From assembly GCA_035541265.1 (NCBI GenBank), contig DATKNQ010000101.1:35045-99044 (forward strand): 64,000 bases of DNA, in the 5' to 3' direction. A model generated the notes under the pieces. That model had not been told where the DNA came from. It made no database searches and worked only from the letters and a program-made list of their open reading frames with translations. The DNA comes from Bog-159 sp035541265. Its GTDB lineage: Bacteria; Acidobacteriota; Terriglobia; Bryobacterales; Bryobacteraceae. Shown here one piece after another: positions 40,819 through 47,833 of this stretch. Numbering within the stretch: position 1 is the first letter of the stretch; every line of letters begins with the position of its first letter. A program made the translations under genes and the position numbers.

Positions 40819-42239
40819 TTAGCCCCGTTCCCCCGGTTGATTGGCAGGCGGATTTCAAACCGCGTGTTTCCTGGCACTGACTCGACCGTGATCTCGCCCC
40901 CGTGCTCCTTGACGATCCGCCGCGTGGTCTCGAGTCCCAGCCCGGTGCCTTGCCCCACGCCCTTGGTGGTGAAGAACGGCTCGAAGACATGCGCCTGTAC
41001 TTCGGGCGACATGCCCGGTCCGTTGTCGCCGATCTCCACGATCACGTGGTCAAGCTGGCGCGCCGTGCGGATGCGCAGCTCGCCTTTGCCCTGCATGGCG
41101 TCGATGGCGTTATCGATCAGGTTGGTCCAGACCTGGTTCAGTTCGCTGCCGTGCGCGCAGATCATCGGCAGCGTGCGGTCGAAATCGAGCTTCACGGTGA
41201 TGCCGTGCTTCAAGCGGTGTTTCAGCATCAACAGGGTATTCTCAATGCCTTTGTGTAAGTCCACTTCCTGGTCGGGCCCCTGGTCCATGTAGGTGTATTC
41301 TTTGATGGCGCGGACCAGGTCGGAAATGCGGCCCGAGGAATTCTCGATATCCTTCAACAATCCGTGAATCGTCAGGGATGCCGCGATACGCGCGACCAGG
41401 TCGGGCCAGACCTCTTCGGGAAACTGGTCGTACACTTCGTCGAACCATTCGGTCTGGCAGCCGGCCTCGACCAGCGCGGGCGCCAGATCCCAGGCGCGCT
41501 CGATGCCGTGCTTGAGCAGACACTCCGCAATCTCCTGCTCGCAGTCGCTACGTTCCAGCGTGTCGATCGGCGAGCCCGCGGCGGGGCGTTCCACCAGCTC
41601 GCGCTCAATCACCGGAATCGCGGCTCTCTGCTCCAGGGTCAGTGGGTGCGCATCCAGATGCGCCGCCGCCTGGCGATAGGTCTTCACCGCCTCGCGCAGG
41701 CTCGACGCCGCGCGGCTGGCCGCCGCCGCCGGATTGTTCAATTCGTGCGCCAGCCCGGCCGCGATCTTGCCCAGCGCGGCCATCTTTTCCTGCTGGTCCT
41801 GCATCTTGGTGAAGTCGCGGATGCGGTCGGAGAGCAGCGCCACCATACGTTCGCTCAGCACGGGGATGCGCTGCAGCATCTCGGGGAAGCGGGCTGCCGG
41901 ATAGGTGGCCACCCGTGCACGGGTCACCGCCTGCACGCTGCCTTTGAAAACCGTCATGCGCGAATAGGGCAGCATGCCGGTCACCAGCGGCGCGCGGAAA
42001 GGCCGCGTGGCGGTCTCCGTGCCCGAGTCCACGCGCAAACGCATCTCGCCATCGAGCAGCACGGCCATGCGGTCCGCCGGGCTGCCGGCCTCCGCGAAAA
42101 ACTCTCCGGGCGCGTACTCCTTCACGGTCATCTGCGCGGCCAGCCATTCCAGGTCATCCGGCGGCAGATCCGCGAATACCTCCACGCCGCGCAAATCTTC
42201 CGCGAGTTTCGATGTGACTGCAATTTGATTTTCAATCAT
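40815..42239 (-). CDS. Histidine kinase with N-terminal cyclic-nucleotide-binding-like domain
   Basis: A 474-residue soluble kinase. Residues about 18-125 form a cNMP-binding-like beta roll (VFADLPPDDLEWLAAQMTVK, GEFFAEAGSPADRMAVLLDG, ARVATYPAARFPEMLQR), although the phosphate-binding cassette is degenerate. The phosphoacceptor is H165 (GLAHELNNPAAAAS) and the HATPase domain carries NLIDNAIDAM, GDNGPGMS, and GTGLGLETTRRIVKEHGGEI. No membrane segments. It overlaps both neighbours by four bases and is probably the cognate kinase of the receiver on the upstream reductase. Confidence 0.9.
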   Translation of the reverse strand: MIENQIAVTSKLAEDLRGVEVFADLPPDDLEWLAAQMTVKEYAPGEFFAEAGSPADRMAVLLDGEMRLRVDSGTETATRPFRAPLVTGMLPYSRMTVFKGSVQAVTRARVATYPAARFPEMLQRIPVLSERMVALLSDRIRDFTKMQDQQEKMAALGKIAAGLAHELNNPAAAASRAASSLREAVKTYRQAAAHLDAHPLTLEQRAAIPVIERELVERPAAGSPIDTLERSDCEQEIAECLLKHGIERAWDLAPALVEAGCQTEWFDEVYDQFPEEVWPDLVARIAASLTIHGLLKDIENSSGRISDLVRAIKEYTYMDQGPDQEVDLHKGIENTLLMLKHRLKHGITVKLDFDRTLPMICAHGSELNQVWTNLIDNAIDAMQGKGELRIRTARQLDHVIVEIGDNGPGMSPEVQAHVFEPFFTTKGVGQGTGLGLETTRRIVKEHGGEITVESVPGNTRFEIRLPINRGNGAK

Positions 42240-43906
42240 GTCTTGCTCAAGTATTGATGCACGAATTGAACGGCGATGGAGCCTTCACCCACACCCGACG
42301 CCACGCGTTTCACCGATCCGTGCCGCACATCGCCGACCGCGAAGATGCCCGGCACGCTGGTCTCGAGCAGCCCCGGATCGCGGTCGAGCGTCCAGCCCTG
42401 CGGACGCTTGCCATCGCGCAGCAACGATGGCCCGGTGAGGATGAAGCCCTTGTCGTCGCGTGCCACGATGCCGTTCAGCCATTCGGTGCCGGGCTGCGCG
42501 CCAATAAAGATGAACAGCGCGCAAGCCGGCACGCGGTCCCGGGTATTCGACTGCCCGCACTCGATGGTGATGGCCTCCAGATGCTCTTCTCCGTGCACCT
42601 CCACCACCTGCGTCTGGTATTGGACCTCGATGTTCGGCGTGCGCCCGATCTCATCGATGAGGTATTGCGACATGGAGGCCGCCAGCGACCTGCCGCGCAC
42701 GAGCATGATCACGCGCCGCGCAAAGCGCGAGAAGTACAGGGCCGCCTGACCCGCGGAATTGGCGCCGCCCACGACGTAGACGTCCTCGCCGCGGCAGGAA
42801 ATCGCTTCCGTCGATCCCGCGCCGTAGTATACGCCCGCGCCGGTGAGCCGGTCCATGCCGGGCACGTCCAGCTTGCGCCATTGCACGCCCGTGGCGATCA
42901 GCAGCGCTTCGGAGTAAATCTCGGTGCCGTCGGCCAGCTTCACCACGCGGTACGGATCCTGAATGCGCAGGCCGATGGCTTCCTGCGGCGAAAGGATTTC
43001 GGCTCCGAAACGGCGCGCCTGCGTCACCGCGCGCCGCGCCAGATCGCTGCCGCTCAAGCCTGACGGGAAGCCCAGGTAATTCTCGATGCGTGCGCTCAGG
43101 CCGGCTTGCCCGCCGGGCGCTTCCTTCTCCACGATCACCGCGCGCAAGCCCTCCGATGCGCCATACACTGCGGCCGCCAACCCGGCTGGTCCACCTCCCA
43201 GAATGATCAGATCGTACGATTCCGCGCCGGCGCGCGTGCGGAATCCGATGCGCGCGGCCAGCTCCGATTGTGAAGGGTCACACAGACAGGCGCCGTCCTG
43301 CAACATCACCACGGGGAAGTGCCGCTCTTCTTCCGGCACCATATCCAGGGCGGAGCGCACATCCGGATCGCGATCCGCGGCTTCCGCGTCGAGCCACTGA
43401 TAGGGCACCTGGTTACGGGCCAGAAACTCGCGCAGCTCGTACGAACGCCGCGACCAACGCGTACCCAGCACTCGCAGCCCCTCGAACGGCGGCCGGTACG
43501 ATCCCAGCCAGTCGCCCAGGAGATCGTCCAGCACCGGATACAGGTTCCGTTCCGGAGGATCCCAAGGCTTCAGCAGATAATGATGCAGCTTGATCTCATT
43601 GATCGCGCGGATGGCGGCCTCGGTATCGGAATAAGCCGTCAACAGCACGCGCTTGGCATCCGGGAAAATCGGGATCGCGCGGGCCAGAAATTCGATTCCC
43701 GACATCTGCGGCATGCGGTAATCCACCAGGAAGAGCGCGACCGTTTCGCCGCGCTGCCGCAACCGGTCGAGCAGCGCAAGTCCCGCCGGCCCCGCATCGG
43801 CCGACAACACGCGATAGTTCGCTGCATACTGCCGCCGCAAGTCCCGCTCGACAGCTTTCAACACTTCAGGATCGTCGTCGATGGTCAACAGAACCGGTTT
43901 AGCCAT
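42236..43906 (-). CDS. Receiver - glutaredoxin-like - thioredoxin-reductase-like fusion protein
   Basis: A 556-residue fusion. Residues 1-125: CheY-like receiver (DDD at 10-12, D62 in FLVDYRMPQMSG, K113 in LLKPWD). Residues 140-225: thioredoxin/glutaredoxin-like fold (RVLGTRWSRRSYELREFLAR ... FPVVMLQDG) without CxxC. Residues 230-556: FAD/NAD(P) oxidoreductase like TrxB (GGGPAGLAAA at 237, NADP site GGANSAGQAA at 380, GIFAVGDVRHG at 520). Where TrxB has its redox CATC it has YYGAGSTEA (360-368), so the disulfide is missing. The start at 43906 begins the receiver. First gene of the three-gene unit. Confidence 0.9.
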   Translation of the reverse strand: MAKPVLLTIDDDPEVLKAVERDLRRQYAANYRVLSADAGPAGLALLDRLRQRGETVALFLVDYRMPQMSGIEFLARAIPIFPDAKRVLLTAYSDTEAAIRAINEIKLHHYLLKPWDPPERNLYPVLDDLLGDWLGSYRPPFEGLRVLGTRWSRRSYELREFLARNQVPYQWLDAEAADRDPDVRSALDMVPEEERHFPVVMLQDGACLCDPSQSELAARIGFRTRAGAESYDLIILGGGPAGLAAAVYGASEGLRAVIVEKEAPGGQAGLSARIENYLGFPSGLSGSDLARRAVTQARRFGAEILSPQEAIGLRIQDPYRVVKLADGTEIYSEALLIATGVQWRKLDVPGMDRLTGAGVYYGAGSTEAISCRGEDVYVVGGANSAGQAALYFSRFARRVIMLVRGRSLAASMSQYLIDEIGRTPNIEVQYQTQVVEVHGEEHLEAITIECGQSNTRDRVPACALFIFIGAQPGTEWLNGIVARDDKGFILTGPSLLRDGKRPQGWTLDRDPGLLETSVPGIFAVGDVRHGSVKRVASGVGEGSIAVQFVHQYLSKT

Positions 43907-43977
43907 GGGCACACTTATTATTGATCTTTTCGATGCGCCGGGGGCATTCCAAGTCGCAGCGGGATACAATAAAAACG

Positions 43978-44391
43978 ATGCCCGAAGTTACCGGTGTGGT
44001 CGAGACGTGCTTGTACGTGGACGACCTAGAGCGCGCTACGCGCTTCTATGAAGACGTCTGCGAATTCCGGCGGCTCATCGGCGACGAACGTTTTTGCGCC
44101 CTGAGCGTGGCCGATCGGGACGTTCTGCTGCTGTTCAAGAAAGGCGCGACGCTGGAGGGCCAGCCCACACCCGGCGGCCGGATTCCGCCGCACGACGGTG
44201 CGGGCAATACGCACGTGGCCTTCGCCATTCCGGCAGCGGCGGCGAAGAGCTGGCAGGAGCGCCTGGACGGGCAGGGCATCGCCATCGAAAGCACCGTCGA
44301 CTGGCCGCGCGGCGGGCGCAGCCTCTACTTCCGCGATCCCGACCAGCATTTATTGGAATTAATTACGCCCGGCTGCTGGTCGATTTATTAG
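43978..44391 (+). CDS. VOC-superfamily (glyoxalase-like) protein
   Basis: A 137-residue vicinal-oxygen-chelate protein of two beta-alpha-beta-beta-beta units: VVETCLYVDDLERATRFYED ... TAHVAFAIP-like (NTHVAFAIPAAAAKSWQERL) ... RSLYFRDPDQHLLELITPG. Conserved metal ligands are probably H (NTHVAF) and E (LLELIT). Fosfomycin-resistance and dioxygenase-type relatives share this fold; the substrate is unknown. The ATG at 43978 is chosen from homology. Divergent from the receiver-reductase gene with a 71-base gap. Confidence 0.87.
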   Translation: MPEVTGVVETCLYVDDLERATRFYEDVCEFRRLIGDERFCALSVADRDVLLLFKKGATLEGQPTPGGRIPPHDGAGNTHVAFAIPAAAAKSWQERLDGQGIAIESTVDWPRGGRSLYFRDPDQHLLELITPGCWSIY

Positions 44392-44444
44392 CCGCACTCG
44401 GAGCTTTTCTGTCCTGCTAAACTGGGAAAGAGTCAGTCCACCCC

Positions 44445-46427
44445 GTGAACCCGCCAGTCACCGGTCCGGATCTCGAGCCCCAGCCGCAGCTTCGCACCAA
44501 GCAGGCCCGGCGCGACGAAGTCAAAATCGCCGCGGGGAAGATTGCCGTGTTTCAGTACGCCACGGTGGCGATCTTTCTTTTTCTGATCACGGGTTTCTGG
44601 AGCCTGCAGATCCAAAATCCGCAGCTTTACAACGAGCAGGCCGAGCGCAACCGCATCAAGGCGCTACCCATCCCCGCGCCGCGCGGGCGAATCCTCGATC
44701 GCGATGGCCGCGTCATCGTTGACAATCACTCCTCCTACAGCCTGATTCTTACGCGCGAGAACCTCAAGACCGAACATCTCCGCCCCATCGCCGAAGGTCT
44801 GAACCTGGACTATGCCGACCTGGTGGCGCGTGTGAAGCGATATACATCGCGGCCTAAGTACGACCCCATCATCATCAAGGAAGAGCTATCGCCGGCCGAG
44901 CTGTCATTCGTCGACTCACACCGCGAGTTCTTCCCGGAGATGGAATTGATCCACGCGCAGCGCCGCCTGTATCCGCAAAACGGATTTGCCGCGCACGTGA
45001 TCGGCTATACGGGTGAGATCAGCGAAGAGGAATTGGACTCGCCGGAGTTCGCCAAGTACAGCCAGGGCGACGTCATCGGCAAGTTCGGCATCGAGCGCGA
45101 GTACAACGACACGCTGATGGGCGTGGATGGCGAGCGCCAGGTGGTGGTCGATAACCTCGGCAAGACGCGCGAAGTGCTGGCGGATAAGGAAGCGGTTCCG
45201 GGCAAGGATCTGCAGCTCACGCTCGACCTGGATCTGCAAGCGGTCGCGGAACTGGCCATGGACGGCAAGAACGGGGCGGTGGTCGCCATGGATCCGCGCA
45301 CCGGCGAAGTGCTGGCCATGGTCAGCCGGCCCACCTTCGATCCCAACAAGTTCGCCGTACGCATCAAGCCATCGGACTGGAAAGAGATCGCGGACAATCC
45401 GGATCACCCGCTGCTGAACCGTGTCATCCAGGGGCAATTGGCGCCGGGTTCCACATTCAAGCCGTTCGTAGCGATCGCGGGTCTGGAATCCGGCGCTATT
45501 GACGACAAGTTCACGGTGCACTGTTCCGGCGGCGCCGTGTTTTACGGGAAATACCGGCGCTGCTGGTGGAAGCCCGGGCACGGCACGGTTGCCTTGCACG
45601 GCGGCATCGTGCACTCCTGCGATGTGTATTTCTATACCGTAGGCGATCGTACGGGCATTGACAAGATCGCGTTCTACGCGGATCAAGCCGGGTTTGGGCA
45701 GAAGACCGGCATAGACCTGCCGCATGAGGCCGAAGGCATCGTACCCTCCTCGGCCTGGAAGATCCGCAACTATCACGAGAAATGGTACGCCGGAGAGACC
45801 ATCTCGGTGGCCATCGGGCAGGGCGCGCTGACGGTGACTCCGCTGCAACTGGCGCGCGCGTATTCGTGGCTGATCAATGGCGGCCTGTGGCATCAGCCGC
45901 ACCTGGTGAAAGGCGGCAAGTATCAGGAGCACTCCTGGCCGCTTGCACAGAACAACGTGCAGGACGTGATCGATGGCACCTGGGGAGTGGTGAACGAGCC
46001 GGGCGGCACCGGAGTCCGGGCGGCACTTCCCGGCTTGAATGTTTGTGGCAAGACGGGCACCGCGCAGCTTGCCTCCAACGAATTCCTGAAGGGGCGCAGC
46101 GGGAAAGAATTTGAAGACAATAGCTGGTTTGTGGGTTTCGCTCCGCGGCAGGCGCCGGAGATCGTGGTGGTGGCGCTCTATGAGCACGGCGGCCACGGGC
46201 AGTTTGCCGCGCCGGTGGTGCGCGACGTGCTGAAGGCTTACTTCGATAAGAAGGCCCGGCTGGCCGCTGAAGCGCAATCCCAACGCCGTGCCGAGGCCCA
46301 GAAGGTCAGCCTGCTGATGCGCTTTGGGTTGCCCGGCCCGCCGGCGCCCGAGCCGCAGGCCGCACCCGTCATCGAAGCCGCCATGATCGGCTCCGGCGAT
46401 GACGAGGCATTTCTTACACGCCCATGA
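44445..46427 (+). CDS. mrdA: Penicillin-binding protein 2 (MrdA), elongasome transpeptidase
   Basis: A 660-residue class B PBP. A single N-terminal anchor helix (about 40-58) is followed by the PBP dimerisation domain (PAPRGRILDRDGRVIVDNHS) and the transpeptidase domain with SxxK at S336-K339 (PGSTFKPF), SCD (HSCDVYFY) and KTG (CGKTGTAQ). It crosslinks peptidoglycan during lateral growth with RodA, encoded immediately downstream (ATGA overlap). The GTG start sits 53 bases after the VOC gene. Confidence 0.95.
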   Translation: MNPPVTGPDLEPQPQLRTKQARRDEVKIAAGKIAVFQYATVAIFLFLITGFWSLQIQNPQLYNEQAERNRIKALPIPAPRGRILDRDGRVIVDNHSSYSLILTRENLKTEHLRPIAEGLNLDYADLVARVKRYTSRPKYDPIIIKEELSPAELSFVDSHREFFPEMELIHAQRRLYPQNGFAAHVIGYTGEISEEELDSPEFAKYSQGDVIGKFGIEREYNDTLMGVDGERQVVVDNLGKTREVLADKEAVPGKDLQLTLDLDLQAVAELAMDGKNGAVVAMDPRTGEVLAMVSRPTFDPNKFAVRIKPSDWKEIADNPDHPLLNRVIQGQLAPGSTFKPFVAIAGLESGAIDDKFTVHCSGGAVFYGKYRRCWWKPGHGTVALHGGIVHSCDVYFYTVGDRTGIDKIAFYADQAGFGQKTGIDLPHEAEGIVPSSAWKIRNYHEKWYAGETISVAIGQGALTVTPLQLARAYSWLINGGLWHQPHLVKGGKYQEHSWPLAQNNVQDVIDGTWGVVNEPGGTGVRAALPGLNVCGKTGTAQLASNEFLKGRSGKEFEDNSWFVGFAPRQAPEIVVVALYEHGGHGQFAAPVVRDVLKAYFDKKARLAAEAQSQRRAEAQKVSLLMRFGLPGPPAPEPQAAPVIEAAMIGSGDDEAFLTRP

Positions 46428-47515
46428 AGAGCTACCTGTCAGCGCGCGACCTGGATTGGACCCTGCTGGTGATTTCCCTGGTGATTTGCGCCGTGGGGGT
46501 ACTCCAGATCTATAGTGCGACGCGCGGCACCATCTGGCAGGATGCCTGGTGGAAACAGGTGATTTACATTGGCGGCGGGCTGTTGCTCCTCTGGTTGGTG
46601 GTGCTGTTGGACTACCACAAGATGATGCAACATATCTTCGTGACCTACGGGCTGGCGGTCGCCGCTCTTTTAGCTGTGCTGCTGGTGGGCCGGGTGGCGT
46701 TCGGCAGCCGGCGCTGGATCGCGCTGCCGGGCGGCTTTCACTTACAGGTGTCGGAATTTGTAAAACTGGTGATAATATTGTTGGTAGCCCGTTTCCTGTC
46801 GGAGTTGAAAACCGAAGATCTGGAAGGCCGCGACATGGCTAAGTTGGCCGGGCTGGTAGCAGTACCGATGGTTCTGGTGATGAAACAGCCCGACCTTGGT
46901 ACGGCTCTGACTTACTTACCGATCCTGATTGTCGGGATGTTTCTGGCGGGGATGCGCCGGAAGTATGTGTTGGCGATTGCGGTAGTGGTACTGTTGGTGC
47001 TGCCGGCCGGGTGGAGTCTTTTGAAGGATTATCAAAGAGCGCGATTGGTCAGCTTTCTGGATCCCGACCGCGATCCCCGCGGCAGCGGGTACCAGGTGAT
47101 CCAATCCAAGATTGCAGTCGGCGCCGGCTGGATTTGGGGCAAAGGCGTGACCAAAGGTTCTCAGACGCAACTCCGGTTTCTGCCCGTGCCCCATACGGAT
47201 TTCATATTTTCCGCCTTCGCGGAAGAACATGGATTTGTCGGCGTCATCGTTGTACTGGCGTTGTATTTTGTGTTGATCATGCAGATCGTGCAGAACGCGC
47301 AGACGGCGCCCGATCTGGGCGGAATGTACGTCTGCATGGGAGTTGCAGCATTGCTGTTGTTTCATGTGTTGGTGAACGTCGGGATGGTAGTCGGCCGTAT
47401 GCCGACGACCGGCATTCCGTTGCCCCTGATGAGCGCCGGCGGGTCGAGTGTGTTATCGAATTTTATGATGCTGGGGCTGGTCAACAACGTACGCCTCAGA
47501 AGGTTTGTGAATTAG
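46424..47515 (+). CDS. rodA: Rod-shape-determining glycosyltransferase RodA
   Basis: A 363-residue SEDS protein with about ten membrane helices. It polymerises lipid II together with PBP2. Landmarks: LDYHKMMQH, FGSRRWIALPGGFHLQVSEF (SEDS loop), KQPDLGTALTYLPI, and the C-terminal MVVGRMPTTGIPLPLMSAGG with SSVLSNFM. Coupled to mrdA. Followed by a GC hairpin and the RNase E/G leader. Confidence 0.95.
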   Translation: MKSYLSARDLDWTLLVISLVICAVGVLQIYSATRGTIWQDAWWKQVIYIGGGLLLLWLVVLLDYHKMMQHIFVTYGLAVAALLAVLLVGRVAFGSRRWIALPGGFHLQVSEFVKLVIILLVARFLSELKTEDLEGRDMAKLAGLVAVPMVLVMKQPDLGTALTYLPILIVGMFLAGMRRKYVLAIAVVVLLVLPAGWSLLKDYQRARLVSFLDPDRDPRGSGYQVIQSKIAVGAGWIWGKGVTKGSQTQLRFLPVPHTDFIFSAFAEEHGFVGVIVVLALYFVLIMQIVQNAQTAPDLGGMYVCMGVAALLLFHVLVNVGMVVGRMPTTGIPLPLMSAGGSSVLSNFMMLGLVNNVRLRRFVN

Positions 47516-47833
47516 CACCGGTGGCCGGCTCGCATGCCGGCGGCCGGAAACTACGAGATTTGTTGGGAGCCGGTTGAGACTCCGGGAGGGGAAACGCGCG
47601 ATGCGCACCCTCCGGCGCCGGGCCGCAAGTCAGGAGCGAGTGGCCCGTGGGGTAAGCGGAGTGGTTCCCGGCCGCGAGGGTGCAACAGGGAGTTGCGCCC
47701 CGGCCAGCGTGAGCTTCTTACAATGTCGAAATGGCGCCCGTAGCCCGGTTCGCGGGGCGCCGCCTGAGACCCACGCAAGGTAGCCACCTTCTCTCCTTAC
47801 CGGTCTTCGACCGTTCCCGGCAGAGGAGAATGC
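47516..47833 (+). ncRNA. Highly structured leader region upstream of RNase E/G gene (unidentified)
   Basis: A 318-base gene-free stretch with at least five strong inverted repeats in series: 47518-47547 (CCGGTGGCCGGC / GCCGGCGGCCGG, probable rodA terminator); GGAGGG...CCCTCC with an inner GCGC/GCGC; CGGGCC...GGCCCG; GGCCG-cga-GGGTGCAAC / GTTGCGCCC-CGGCC; and GGCGCC...GGCGCC. It ends 5 bases after a GAGGAGA ribosome site region. I cannot match it to RNase P, tmRNA, 6S or a riboswitch. RNase E genes elsewhere are autoregulated through their 5' leader, which is the obvious hypothesis. Confidence 0.45.

Noticed and set aside
47600..47700. Cobalamin-riboswitch-like words (CCGCAAGTCAGGAG) in the rne leader
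   Set aside because: The conserved B12-box and GCTGCCCCCGCAACTG-type core are absent, and the downstream gene has no B12 connection. RNase P, tmRNA and 6S landmarks are absent as well.
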